Below, in pieces: positions 26,904 to 36,257 of a DNA stretch of 64,000 nt. The DNA comes from CAZTHM01 sp041946825. Lineage in GTDB: Bacteria; Acidobacteriota; Terriglobia; UBA7540. The translations under genes were made by a program, and so were the position numbers. Each line of letters starts with the position of its first letter. The stretch's first letter is position 1. Under the pieces are notes generated by a model. The model saw only the letters and a program-made list of their open reading frames with translations, was not told the DNA's origin and searched no databases. The DNA lies in the NCBI GenBank assembly GCA_041946825.1, contig JBHGBD010000006.1, forward strand, positions 1-64,000. The letters run 5' to 3'.

Positions 26904-28715
26904 CTACGGTTCCGCATCCACGAATTGAAGCTCGTGCAGCCGCTGGTAAATTCCGCCGCGGCTCACCAGATCCTCATGCGTACCAATCTCCGAGATCGTC
27001 CCGCGATCGAGTACGACGATCCGGTCAGCGCGGCGAACTGTGGAAAGCCGGTGTGCGATGACCAGCACGGTTCTGCCCTGCATGAGGTTATTGAGCGCGC
27101 GCTGAACTAGCAGTTCGGATTCGGTGTCAAGTTCGGAAGTGGCTTCGTCGAGGATCAGCAGGGGCGGGTTCTTATAGAGCGCGCGAGCGATGGCGAGCCG
27201 CTGCCGCTGTCCGCCCGAAAGGCGCTGCCCCCGCTCCCCAATGACCGTCTGGTAGCCCTGCGGCATCTCGGTGATGAAATCGTGCGCCAGCGCGACGCGC
27301 GCCGCCTCGAGCACTTCGGCTTCGTTCCGCGGTTTGCGGCCGTAACAGATGTTGTTGAAGACCGTGTCATTGAACAGAATCGTTTCCTGCGTGACCATGC
27401 CGATCTGGCCGCGCAGAGAGGCAAGCGTCACGTCACGGATGTCCAGGCCGTCCACCAGAATCCTTCCCCGGGTCACATCGAAGAACCTGGGAATCAGGTT
27501 GGCGAGCGTCGTCTTTCCGGCCCCGCTCGAGCCTACGATCGCCACGACTTCTCCCTGGGCGATACGGAGGTTCACGTCCCGCAGCAGTGGAATCCCGTCC
27601 TCGTATTCGAAATCCACATGGTCAAATAAGATCTCTTTCTGAAAGGTCGGGAGTTCAACGGCCCCGAACTTCTCCGCAATTTCCGGGTGAACATCCAAGT
27701 ATTGGAAAACCTGCTCGGAAGCGCCCGCAGCCTGCTGAAAGGCGTTGTTTACTCCTGTAAGTCGCTTGATGGGCTCGTACATCTTGATGAGCGCGTAGAG
27801 AAACGCGATAAATCCACCGGTCGTCTGGGCGTGATGGAGGATGGCGTTGCGGGCGTAGAGGAGCAGCCCGGCAATCGTGATGGCGCCAAGGACTTCCATG
27901 AGCGGCGACGTTGCGGCCTGCGCCAGCACCCAGCGCAGGTTGATTTTGAGCAGACGCCGGGTCGCTGCCTTGAATTTCTCCACCTCAAACACTTCCATCA
28001 CGAAAGCTTTCACGATGCGGATGCCAGTGAAAGTCTCCTGAAGGACGTTGTTCATCTCCGCCATCTTGGCCTGGCTGGAGCGGCTGGAAACTCGGATATA
28101 GCGCCCGATGTTGGCTGACGGAAAGACCACGAACGGCACCAGCGCCATCGAGAAGAGCGCCAGCCGCCAGTCCACATAAAAGACCACTGCCAGCAACCCC
28201 GCTAAGGTAAAACACTGTTTCAGGAAATCTGCCGAGACTTGCGACACAGCGCTCTGGATCTTCTCAATATCGCTCGTAACCGCGGACATCAAGCGGCCTG
28301 TGGGGTTCTTGGTAAAGAACCCGATGGACTGCTGGATGATTCGGGAATAGAGCAAGTTCCGAAGGTCCCTTACCACGGAATGGCCGATGAAGTTGATCGC
28401 ATAGGTCGCAAAGAATTCCGCCAAACCCTTCAGCAGGGTCACGGCAATGATGGCGAGGGCAACCACCGTCCAGACGTTGTGAATGAACTTGGGCAGAAAA
28501 TCCTGAAGATAGACCTCTCCGCCTTGCCAGGGAAACTGGAAAAGCAGGATAGGGGCCGATTCTGCCTTGGGATCGAGCACGCGGTCGAAGACCGGTTTGA
28601 TCAGGAGGGCGGTCACCGCCTCACACGCTCCGACCATCGCCATCAGCACGAGGGCTACAACGAAGCGCACACTGTAAGGCCGGATAAAACTGACGAGGCG
28701 TCTGATTTGGGCCAT
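26904..28715 (-). CDS. ABC exporter, MsbA-like lipid flippase
   Basis: A 603-residue half-transporter with six membrane helices (about 1-310) fused to an ATPase. Walker A GSSGAGKTTLAN, signature LSGGQRQR, Walker B LLILDEATSELD and the H-loop VIAHRLSTV are all intact. It resembles MsbA, which flips lipid A core across the inner membrane, and the nearby Lpt genes fit that role. Drug export cannot be excluded. The gene has no close partner downstream. Confidence 0.85.
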   Translation of the reverse strand: MAQIRRLVSFIRPYSVRFVVALVLMAMVGACEAVTALLIKPVFDRVLDPKAESAPILLFQFPWQGGEVYLQDFLPKFIHNVWTVVALAIIAVTLLKGLAEFFATYAINFIGHSVVRDLRNLLYSRIIQQSIGFFTKNPTGRLMSAVTSDIEKIQSAVSQVSADFLKQCFTLAGLLAVVFYVDWRLALFSMALVPFVVFPSANIGRYIRVSSRSSQAKMAEMNNVLQETFTGIRIVKAFVMEVFEVEKFKAATRRLLKINLRWVLAQAATSPLMEVLGAITIAGLLLYARNAILHHAQTTGGFIAFLYALIKMYEPIKRLTGVNNAFQQAAGASEQVFQYLDVHPEIAEKFGAVELPTFQKEILFDHVDFEYEDGIPLLRDVNLRIAQGEVVAIVGSSGAGKTTLANLIPRFFDVTRGRILVDGLDIRDVTLASLRGQIGMVTQETILFNDTVFNNICYGRKPRNEAEVLEAARVALAHDFITEMPQGYQTVIGERGQRLSGGQRQRLAIARALYKNPPLLILDEATSELDTESELLVQRALNNLMQGRTVLVIAHRLSTVRRADRIVVLDRGTISEIGTHEDLVSRGGIYQRLHELQFVDAEP

Positions 28716-28920
28716 TCCGCGTCTCGCCCGCCCAGGCGGGTAAGCAAAAGTACTACAAGCACTTATCCTAGTTCTTTGGAAATCCGGTCGTCAAGCTAAA
28801 GAGGACCCGAAACCTTCAAATTTGGCCCGCCTGCGGCTCGTAACCATTTGTTCTTCAGCATGTTAGGCAAAAAGCGAGGAAAATCAACCAGACGTTTATC
28901 CTTGGGTAAACAAGGGGCCT

Positions 28921-29874
28921 TCAACCCAGCTCCAAGGCCATGGCGGCCGCTCCGTAGAGGGGAGAATCCGAACCCAGTTCCGCCAGACACACCTCTGTCG
29001 AGTAATGGATAGTGGGGGACCCAAGCGCTTCCAAAGCTTCGTCGACCGGATTAAGCAAAAGGCTGCCCGCCTGTGCCACGCCACCTCCCAGGACAATCCG
29101 CTCTGGGTTCAGGATCCGGATGGCCGTCATCAAGGCGCGGGCCAGCCAACGGCTAGCCTCGATGAGTATCTGGCGTGCCGCCTCATTCCCTTCCGCTGCT
29201 GCCTGCACGAGCGCCTTGGCAGTAATGTCCTCGACCGAACCTCCGCTCAGTTCCGTCATTCGTGTCACGGCTTCAGGGCGGCGACGGCCCCATTCACGCC
29301 CCCGGAGGGCGATGGCGGACCCCGAACAAAAAGTCTCCAGGCAGCCGCGTGCGCCACAGGAACAAAGTACTCCCGAATCCGACACGGGTATGTGCCCGAT
29401 CTCGCCCGCCAGACTATCTTTCCCACGATGCAGTTTGCCGTCGAGAATGATCCCCCCACCGATGCCCGTGCTGATGGTGATGTAAATCATCGTACGGCAG
29501 CCGCGGCCCGCACCGAATCGATGTTCACCGAGGGCGCCGGCGTTGGCGTCGTTGTCCAAGCAACAGGGGACATCGAAGGCCTCTTCAAGCCACTTGCCCA
29601 GCGCGAATTCTTCCCAGCCGGGCACGTGAATTGATGTGACCGTCTGATGATCGTAGTTGACGGGGCCACCAAAGCTCACACCGCAGGATTGGACAGGTCC
29701 CTCGCTCTTGTCGCGAAGCGTGAGGAAGCACGCGCGAAGTTGTTCGAGCATCCAGTTTCTTCCGCCTTGGCGATTGGTCGGATTTTCGAGAATGGACAAC
29801 CTGTGGCCTTCAGGATCGAAGAGCCCGGCGCGAAACCTGGTCCCACCAATATCGAACGCGATGACGTTTCCCAC
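28921..29874 (-). CDS. ROK-family sugar kinase (glucokinase-like)
   Basis: A 317-residue kinase without the DNA-binding domain of ROK repressors. The ATP-binding block FDIGGTRFRAGLF is at the start, followed by GVSFGGPV, the catalytic LDNDANAGALGE, and ISTGIGGGII. The ROK zinc signature CSCGARGCLE (about 180-189) with an upstream histidine (EIGHIPV) is intact. The likely reaction is phosphorylation of glucose or an amino sugar. It lies downstream of rapZ, which itself senses glucosamine-6-phosphate in enterobacteria; a link is speculative. Confidence 0.87.
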   Translation of the reverse strand: MGNVIAFDIGGTRFRAGLFDPEGHRLSILENPTNRQGGRNWMLEQLRACFLTLRDKSEGPVQSCGVSFGGPVNYDHQTVTSIHVPGWEEFALGKWLEEAFDVPCCLDNDANAGALGEHRFGAGRGCRTMIYITISTGIGGGIILDGKLHRGKDSLAGEIGHIPVSDSGVLCSCGARGCLETFCSGSAIALRGREWGRRRPEAVTRMTELSGGSVEDITAKALVQAAAEGNEAARQILIEASRWLARALMTAIRILNPERIVLGGGVAQAGSLLLNPVDEALEALGSPTIHYSTEVCLAELGSDSPLYGAAAMALELG

Positions 29875-29931
29875 GATACCCTCACCAGATCTACTGGTAA
29901 TGGACAGACTCAGAAGAGCGGAGGAATACGG

Positions 29932-30825
29932 TTAGGCCGTTGAACGCCCAATATCTCGGTGCGTTATTTTCGCTCGATAACCTTCACGCCCGAGCGCGTC
30001 GGCAATTTCCTCCCCCAGGGCCACCGAACGGTGCCGCCCACCCGTGCACCCGATTCCAATCGTCAGATAACTTTTCCCTTCACGTACGTAATTGGGAAGG
30101 AGGTAGAGCAGCAGGTCCATCAAGCGCTTCATGAATTCTCGCGTCTGGGGATAAGAATCGATAAACCGCTTCACTGCCGGGTCGCGTCCGGTTTTGCTTT
30201 TGAGGCGAGGGACATAATTGGGGTTGGGCAGAAATCGCACATCGAAGACGAGATCGGCGTCGGGCAGAACTCCGAAGCGGAATCCGAATGAAGCGACCGA
30301 TATCAGAAGCGCCTTGCGCGATTCCACGCCTCCGAATCGCGCCTGGATGAAGCTGCGCAGTTCGTGGACGTTCATGCGCGTCGTGTCAACCACGGCGTCG
30401 GCGAGTTGCCGCATGGGCTTGAGCAGCATGCGTTCCAGCCGTATGCCTTCCCGAACGGGAAGGTCACGACCCAAGGGATGCGGCCGACGAGTCTCTTCAA
30501 AGCGGCGCACCAGGGCGTGATCGCTCGCCTCGAGGAATACCAGTGAGGGCTTGAGGTTGTCCTGAGCCAGGCCGTGGTACATTCCCGGAAGCTGGCTGAG
30601 GGCTTCGCCCCCACGGATATCAACAACCACGGCGGCGCGCTGGATGCGGCTCTGCGGCGTCGAGCAGAGCTCGGCGAACTTCGGAATCAGGTCGATTGGC
30701 AGATTATCGACACAATAGAATCCCAGATCCTCGAACGCCTTGAGCACAGAGCCTTTCCCGGAGCCGCTGAGCCCGGTGATGACCACGAATTGACGCGACC
30801 CTGGTTTGGCGGACGAACGCCTCAT
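29932..30825 (-). CDS. rapZ: RNase adapter/nucleotide-binding protein RapZ
   Basis: A 297-residue P-loop protein with GLSGSGKGSVLKAFED and YCVDNLP near the start and the C-terminal GIGCTGGRHRSV motif. In E. coli RapZ delivers the small RNA GlmZ to RNase E to control amino-sugar synthesis; outside enterobacteria its target is not known. The frame is open to 31065, but the first 80 residues of that version come from heptamer repeats. The ATG at 30825 gives the family N-terminus. It follows hpf in the lptB-rpoN-hpf-rapZ arrangement. Confidence 0.93.
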   Translation of the reverse strand: MRRSSAKPGSRQFVVITGLSGSGKGSVLKAFEDLGFYCVDNLPIDLIPKFAELCSTPQSRIQRAAVVVDIRGGEALSQLPGMYHGLAQDNLKPSLVFLEASDHALVRRFEETRRPHPLGRDLPVREGIRLERMLLKPMRQLADAVVDTTRMNVHELRSFIQARFGGVESRKALLISVASFGFRFGVLPDADLVFDVRFLPNPNYVPRLKSKTGRDPAVKRFIDSYPQTREFMKRLMDLLLYLLPNYVREGKSYLTIGIGCTGGRHRSVALGEEIADALGREGYRAKITHRDIGRSTA

Positions 30826-30833
30826 AATGACCG

Positions 30834-30903
30834 TGACAGATGATGAGTGACGCGTGACCGGCGGTAATGTCGAGTGATCGTGCGACCGAACGATCGAATC
30901 ATC
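30834..30903. repeat. Heptamer repeat upstream of rapZ
   Basis: Ten units in a row, including TGACAGA, TGATGAG, TGACGCG, TGACCGG, GTCGAGT, GATCGTG and CGACCGA. The first unit is nine bases from the rapZ start, so it replaces any ordinary ribosome-binding region. The remaining 31 kb side of the spacer shows no gene. Confidence 0.78.
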
Positions 30904-31061
30904 GAAGCACCCCGCTATGCACAGAATATCAAGGCGGAAATATCGTGCCTGACGGTTTTTTACTTCTTGCTTCTTACGCGATGGTTCAAGTTTCTGGCGT
31001 CTTATTTCTGAATTCTGGATTCCGCTTGTCACCCGCCACGAACCACTGGCTACAACCTGCC

Positions 31062-31598
31062 TCACGCTTCAGGTTCGATCAGGCCTAGATTTCCGTCCTC
31101 GCGACGGTAAACGACGTTTACGCGTTCTGTCTCGGCGTTGCGAAACACGACCAGTCCCAGTCGCGTGGAATCCAGCGACTCGATTGCCTCTTCGACCGAC
31201 ATGGGTTTGATTGGGAATCGCTCCCGCTGGAGAACGTGGTGGTCCTCGTGGTCAACACGATCCGTTCCCAGAACATTGAGCAAAATCGCCGAGGCAGGCT
31301 TGGGACGGCGCTTGCGGGTGCGGCGACGGGCCAGGAGTCGGACGGCTTGGCGCTCCAGCTTGTCCAGCGCGCCATTAATCGAGCTGCGCGCGTCCCGCGT
31401 CACTTCCGCGCCTACGAGTGTGTGCTCGCGAACCTTCAGGGTAATTTCCGCAATCCGCCGGTGTTTCTCAGCTGTCAGGATAACGTGAATATCGAATCGA
31501 TCTCGGAGCACCCGCGAGAGCTTGCGCAGGCGGTCTTCGGTGTACTGCCGCAAGTCGGAGCTGACTTCCATCTGACGGCCGGTGAAATCGATCCGCAT
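31062..31598 (-). CDS. hpf: Ribosome hibernation promoting factor, long form
   Basis: A 178-residue protein. The N-terminal S30AE domain begins MRIDFTGRQMEVSSDLRQY and would occupy the decoding centre. A basic RTRKRRPK linker leads to the C-terminal dimerisation domain (FPIKPMSVEEAIESLD...LVVFRNAET), so this is the long HPF that forms 100S ribosomes alone. GGGAGGT upstream of the ATG at 31598 decides against the outer start at 31637. It lies downstream of rpoN. Confidence 0.93.
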   Translation of the reverse strand: MRIDFTGRQMEVSSDLRQYTEDRLRKLSRVLRDRFDIHVILTAEKHRRIAEITLKVREHTLVGAEVTRDARSSINGALDKLERQAVRLLARRRTRKRRPKPASAILLNVLGTDRVDHEDHHVLQRERFPIKPMSVEEAIESLDSTRLGLVVFRNAETERVNVVYRREDGNLGLIEPEA

Positions 31599-31650
31599 GG
31601 GTAGACCTCCCGGAATTTCTTTGGAGGGAATTTGCACTGGCAGGAAACTT

Positions 31651-33105
31651 TCAAGCCTTCACCCTGCGTTGATGGGTGCTGGGAATTCTCATGTCTTCGC
31701 GGTACTTGGCAACAGTTCGGCGCGTGACGCAGATGCCCTTGTCGCGTAATTGCTGCGCGATCTGATCGTCGGTGAGCGGATGCGCCGCGTCTTCCTCCTC
31801 GATCATCTTTTTGACCAGGCGTTTCAGATTGATCAGCGATGTCGACCCGCCCGAGGGGCCCTGCACGGCTTCGGAGAAGAAGAAGCGCAGCTCGTACACA
31901 CCCTGCGGGGTATGTGCGTACTTGTTGGCAACCGCGCGGCTGACGGTGGAGGGATGAACACCCACCTCTTCCGCAACTTCCTTGATCATCATGGGCCGGA
32001 GATAATCGATGCCTTTGTCCAGGAATTCGCCCTGGCGGCGGATAATCGCCTCGCACACTTTGATAATCGTCTGCTTGCGCTGTTCGATATTCTTGATGAG
32101 CTGGATGGCGGAAGTAAAGCGCTCCTTAACGTAATTCCTCACCTCGCGCGTGGTGCCGTCGGTTTCGAGCATCCGGCGGTAGTGCCTGCTCAGGCGCAAC
32201 TGGGGGAGGCCGTCTTCGTTCATCAGCACCTGGTAACCGTCGCTCATCTTCGCGAAGGTCACATCGGGCTCAATGAGCCTTGTCTCCACGCGGTTGTAAC
32301 GCTGCCCGGGACGCGGGTCGAGTTTCTTGATGACTTCCACGCAGCGCTCGATGGACTTGACGGGCCGGTCGAGCGCCCGCGCGATCTCGCGGTATTGCTT
32401 GTTCTGGAGCTGCTTCAAATGCTCGGAGACGATATGCTGCGCCAGGGTGTTGTCCGGCGCGAGAGCCTTGAGTTGAATCAGGAGGCATTCGCGCAGATCG
32501 CGCGCCGCCACGCCCAGCGGATCGAATTCCTGCACCAGGGCCAGCGCCGCCCGCACGTCTTCCAGGGTATGTTCCCCGGATTGCGCGATTTCCTCCAACG
32601 TCGCCGTAAGATATCCGTCCTCGTTCAAGTTCCCGATGATCGAGAGGCCCGCATCGCGAACCGCGTCGGAGGCGATCGAAAGGCTCAACTGCCATTCCAG
32701 GTGGTCGGAAAGCGAGGCGGGTTGGGAAAGGAAATTCTCGAAGGAAGGTTTTTCAATTACCTCCGCCTCGGGCGACCGGTAACCCGGGTCGAGGTAGTCG
32801 TCAAAGAATGACCCAAAATCTATTTCCTGAAAGGAGTCGTGATTATCCCCGGCCACAATGTTCTTGTCGGCGGGCGCCTCGGCCGGTTTTTCCGCGGCGG
32901 TCTTCTTCTCGACGTCCTCCAGCAACGGGACCTCGTCGGGAAGCTCTTCCAGCACGGGATTGGCGATCATCTCCTGGTTGATCATCTCGCGCAGTTCGAG
33001 CTTGTTCAGCGCGAGCACGCTGACCATCTGAACCAAGCCGGGCGTCAGAATCTGCTTCTGCGCCACCTTGAGGTTCAATCCGATTCTGGGTGTAGGTCCG
33101 CCCAT
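31651..33105 (-). CDS. rpoN: RNA polymerase sigma-54 factor
   Basis: A 484-residue alternative sigma factor that needs AAA+ activators. Region I (LNLKVAQKQILTPGLVQM) is glutamine- and leucine-rich, region II is acidic, and region III includes the HTH (HPSTVSRAVANKYA). The C-terminal RpoN box is ARRTVAKYRED. Its start codon abuts the lptB stop without a gap. Two NtrC-type activators with the GAFTGA loop occur at 42-45 kb. Confidence 0.97.
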   Translation of the reverse strand: MGGPTPRIGLNLKVAQKQILTPGLVQMVSVLALNKLELREMINQEMIANPVLEELPDEVPLLEDVEKKTAAEKPAEAPADKNIVAGDNHDSFQEIDFGSFFDDYLDPGYRSPEAEVIEKPSFENFLSQPASLSDHLEWQLSLSIASDAVRDAGLSIIGNLNEDGYLTATLEEIAQSGEHTLEDVRAALALVQEFDPLGVAARDLRECLLIQLKALAPDNTLAQHIVSEHLKQLQNKQYREIARALDRPVKSIERCVEVIKKLDPRPGQRYNRVETRLIEPDVTFAKMSDGYQVLMNEDGLPQLRLSRHYRRMLETDGTTREVRNYVKERFTSAIQLIKNIEQRKQTIIKVCEAIIRRQGEFLDKGIDYLRPMMIKEVAEEVGVHPSTVSRAVANKYAHTPQGVYELRFFFSEAVQGPSGGSTSLINLKRLVKKMIEEEDAAHPLTDDQIAQQLRDKGICVTRRTVAKYREDMRIPSTHQRRVKA

Positions 33106-33834
33106 TTAGACAGCCAGCCGGAAATTATCTCCGAGATAAATTCGCTTCACTTCCACGTCATTGCCCAGCTCTTCCGGAGTTCCGGAGCGGAAGATCCGGC
33201 CGTTATTGATAATGTAAGCCCGGTCGGTCACCCGCAACGTCTCACGGACGTTGTGGTCCGTCACCAGCACTCCGATTCCCGAATCCTTGAGCTGGACAAT
33301 GATCTTCTGTATATCCAGCACCGTCAACGGGTCAATGCCCGAGAACGGCTCGTCCAATAATATAAATGATGGCGAAATAACCAATGAGCGCGCGATTTCG
33401 ACGCGCCGCCTCTCTCCACCCGACAGCAGGTAGCCGTAGCTCCGTCGTACCTGCTGCAGACCCAACTCCTCGATCAACTCCTCCAGTCGTTCGCGGCGCT
33501 GGTGCGCGGTCAGCCGCAACGTTTCCAGCACGGCCATGATATTCTCTTCCACAGTGAGTTTCCGGAAGATGGAAGGCTCTTGAGGGAGGTAGCTGATCCC
33601 ATTCCTCGCCCGGAGGTACATGGGCAGTCCCGTGATATCCACTCCGTCGAGGAGGACCTGGCCCGAGTCGGGAGCTGTCAGGCCTACAGTGATATAGAAC
33701 GTCGTGGTCTTGCCCGCGCCGTTCGGTCCGAGCAACCCTACTACTTCTCCCTGAGCGATCCGGAGATTAACGTCGTCGACAACCTTCCGGCCTTTGAACG
33801 ACTTCGTCAGATCGACTGTGGAGAGAACCTGCAT
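33106..33834 (-). CDS. lptB: LPS export ABC transporter ATP-binding protein LptB
   Basis: A 242-residue ATPase powering extraction of lipopolysaccharide from the inner membrane with LptF and LptG (not in this window). Walker A GPNGAGKTTTFY, signature YLLSGGERRRVEI, Walker B FILLDEPFSGIDPL and H-loop VTDHNVRE are intact. The stop touches the rpoN start, and the LptC/LptA-like gene ends six bases upstream. Confidence 0.96.
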   Translation of the reverse strand: MQVLSTVDLTKSFKGRKVVDDVNLRIAQGEVVGLLGPNGAGKTTTFYITVGLTAPDSGQVLLDGVDITGLPMYLRARNGISYLPQEPSIFRKLTVEENIMAVLETLRLTAHQRRERLEELIEELGLQQVRRSYGYLLSGGERRRVEIARSLVISPSFILLDEPFSGIDPLTVLDIQKIIVQLKDSGIGVLVTDHNVRETLRVTDRAYIINNGRIFRSGTPEELGNDVEVKRIYLGDNFRLAV

Positions 33835-33840
33835 AGTCGC

Positions 33841-36147
33841 TCATTGCGCGATGCGGTGCTTCGAAAGTGTGGGCGACTCATCACCTCCGTCCACCTCCAA
33901 CCTATCATCGCGAATATAGAATGTCAAACGCTGGCCCGTCGTGAACCCTTTATCCGTATCGTAAAGGGTCGGCGGGCCGCCGCGAAGCAGGATCCTTCCA
34001 TCCTGGGCGTAATACTCGCCGTGATCTCCCGCCGCGCGGCGCCCGGGCTGCGTCACGCGAACGTGCCCTTCGGCATTGGCTCGCTCGAGTTCCGTGGTTT
34101 CAGAACCCGCCGTGCCGGAGAAATACGCGTCCAAGCGATCCGCTTCGAGAGTCGTTTCTTCTGTTTGCAGCGTGACGTTGCCGCGATAAGTCGCCTTTCG
34201 CCCCTGATCGAAATACTCGAGCCGGTCGGCGCGAATGGTCACGGGGCGCGTCTCGTGCCTCCCTTGGTTCTCCGCGGGACCACCCGCGACCAAAGACGCA
34301 GGTTGCAGGTGGGAAGTCCGTACCTTATATCCTGAACTCAATCGCCGCTCGTTGCGATAGACGTCCAGCGCCGCCGATTCGATGACATCGGTTCCCCGCC
34401 ACGCGCGCACGTTGCCTTCGTAATGCACCGTCTGGTTTTTGCGCTGCGCCACCACACGGTCGGCGAGAACGCTCGTCGCGCCCGCATTGCTTCGCAGGTG
34501 CGTGGATTGCACCTTCCCGATCCCCTCGGCGCTGTCGTCACGGAGATTGATAAGCACTCGCTCGGACCGTGTCCTCATGTCGGGGTCGCTCAGCTCAGGA
34601 CGTCCGGTGAGGGTCACGGATTCCGTCCCGGCATTGTAGGACGCAACGTCTGCGGTGCCTTGGCGGTCTCCTTCGCGAAACTGGAAATTGCCCCATTGCC
34701 GGACGGTCCGCACGGTCTGCGTTGCAGTGTCGAAGTTGGCCTCCAGGTGCTCCGCGGTCGTCTCCTGGGCGACACTGCCCGGCGGAGCGTTCTTGGCCGG
34801 CTGGAAGACCACGCGCGTCCCCGAGAGCCCGCGCAGATTCTCCAACCGGTTCCTTCCGTCAAACAACATCAGGAACTGGCCGGCTGTAATGACACGAGCG
34901 CCGACCTTCGCATCGGCGGGAGTAACTACAAGTTTCCCCGGTCCTGTGGTTTCAGCATCTTTGAGGCTTTGGCCGTGCGATTGGAATGTGAAGCCCACCC
35001 CGGCGGCGGTGAGCTCCTTCTTTTCCGCGGACACGTTCCCCGACGACTTGCCCCCGCCCGTGAGCGCCGATTCGATCTCCAGCTTGACGTTTCCCGCCGC
35101 CGCGCCCTTCTGGGCTTCGGGATGCTCCCCGACAAAACTCACTTCCGCGCGTTGCGCCGCCAGGCGGGTGAGGTTGCCCGGGCGCTTCGATTCAAACCGG
35201 ACGTCCCCCTCCGCAACAACCGTCCGCAATTCTTCGCTCGCGGGATCAAAGTCGCCCCGAATTGTCTCGGAGCTGCCTTCCAGCCTGGCGGGGCCGGAGA
35301 CTGCCAGCGCCCGCGCACGGTCGTTGAACACCGTTCGCGTGATGCGGTTCCTGTTATCCAGCGAAACAATCGCGCTGCCCGCCACGATGTTCCGCTCACT
35401 CTGAGTAATACTGACAGGCCCGGCAAGCGCGACCTCACTCCTCTCCTTGTCGTAGCGCGCGTGTGTTGCCGTCAGATGAACGGGAGGCTGCGATTCGGTC
35501 TCGCCCTTTAACCGCAGGTCGGCGCTAACATCCTGCTTCAATTCCAGCCAGCCTTCCCGGGTTGCGTAGCTCATCCCTCGCGCGGTTCCCGCCACGGGGC
35601 CGATGCGATAGCGGACGGGCTCGTCGCTCATCACCAGCGAACCTTGCTGGCGAAAGTAGAGTTTCGAGGTTTCGAGCATGACAGAGCGCTGAGCTTCGGG
35701 GTTGCTGCGCGGCGTGTCGTCGGGCGGAGCGTTCAATTCGATCTGGACCGTCCCGGCGCTGAAGAGGTCGCCCGACTGCTGGTTGTATTCGCAACGGCGC
35801 GTGCGCAGCACGTCGCGCCGAGCACCGCTCTTCCCAAAAACCTCCACGTACACGTCTTCAAGTACAGTTGCGCCGCCCTGCTTGAACGCCACGGTGCGCG
35901 CCGCATGCACAGTGAAGATCTGGCGGCCTTCGTCCGACCGAGTAAAGCTATAACCCGAAAGCTGCTGGTGAACGTTGGTGGGCACCGGAGCGGGCGGGAC
36001 TTGGGGCCCTTTTTGCCCGGCAATGTTGCGCCAATAAGCCAGCGCGACCACCATGATCGTGATCGCCAGCGCTCCGCTGATGATCGCCGCGACCAGTTTC
36101 TTCCGCCGCGCTACCAGCGCGACGCTTTCCATGACATGCACGGTCAC
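33841..36147 (-). CDS. Fused LptC/LptA (OstA-like) LPS transport protein
   Basis: A 768-residue protein with one N-terminal membrane anchor (about 18-41), then an LptC-like segment (GYSFTRSDEGRQIFTVHAAR) and a long beta-rich region of several LptA/OstA-type repeats, for example VRFESKRPGNLTRLAAQRAEV and YRGNVTLQTEETTLEADRLD. Normal LptC and LptA are about 190 residues each. Here the bridge that carries LPS through the periplasm seems to be a single membrane-tethered chain. It is immediately upstream of lptB. The start at 36147 is a GTG; an ATG at 36132 is equally possible. Confidence 0.82.
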   Translation of the reverse strand: MTVHVMESVALVARRKKLVAAIISGALAITIMVVALAYWRNIAGQKGPQVPPAPVPTNVHQQLSGYSFTRSDEGRQIFTVHAARTVAFKQGGATVLEDVYVEVFGKSGARRDVLRTRRCEYNQQSGDLFSAGTVQIELNAPPDDTPRSNPEAQRSVMLETSKLYFRQQGSLVMSDEPVRYRIGPVAGTARGMSYATREGWLELKQDVSADLRLKGETESQPPVHLTATHARYDKERSEVALAGPVSITQSERNIVAGSAIVSLDNRNRITRTVFNDRARALAVSGPARLEGSSETIRGDFDPASEELRTVVAEGDVRFESKRPGNLTRLAAQRAEVSFVGEHPEAQKGAAAGNVKLEIESALTGGGKSSGNVSAEKKELTAAGVGFTFQSHGQSLKDAETTGPGKLVVTPADAKVGARVITAGQFLMLFDGRNRLENLRGLSGTRVVFQPAKNAPPGSVAQETTAEHLEANFDTATQTVRTVRQWGNFQFREGDRQGTADVASYNAGTESVTLTGRPELSDPDMRTRSERVLINLRDDSAEGIGKVQSTHLRSNAGATSVLADRVVAQRKNQTVHYEGNVRAWRGTDVIESAALDVYRNERRLSSGYKVRTSHLQPASLVAGGPAENQGRHETRPVTIRADRLEYFDQGRKATYRGNVTLQTEETTLEADRLDAYFSGTAGSETTELERANAEGHVRVTQPGRRAAGDHGEYYAQDGRILLRGGPPTLYDTDKGFTTGQRLTFYIRDDRLEVDGGDESPTLSKHRIAQ

Positions 36148-36149
36148 CC

Positions 36150-36226
36150 TCAGTTGTCAGTAGTCAGTTCCCAGTTGCCAGTCTCCCGGTTTCCAACCAG
36201 GAATTAATTCGTCATTCGTAATTCGG
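36150..36226. repeat. Heptamer repeats between recJ and the lptC/A gene
   Basis: Units TCAGTTG, TCAGTAG, TCAGTTC, CCAGTTG, CCAGTCT, CCCGGTT, then AATTCGT, CATTCGT and AATTCGG from 36206. Confidence 0.8.
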
Positions 36227-36257
36227 ACTCTGTCTTTCACCACTCATACTCCACCCT

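Noticed and set aside
30826..31065. 80-residue N-terminal extension of RapZ
   Set aside because: Encoded by heptamer repeats and upstream of the conserved P-loop start; family members do not have it.
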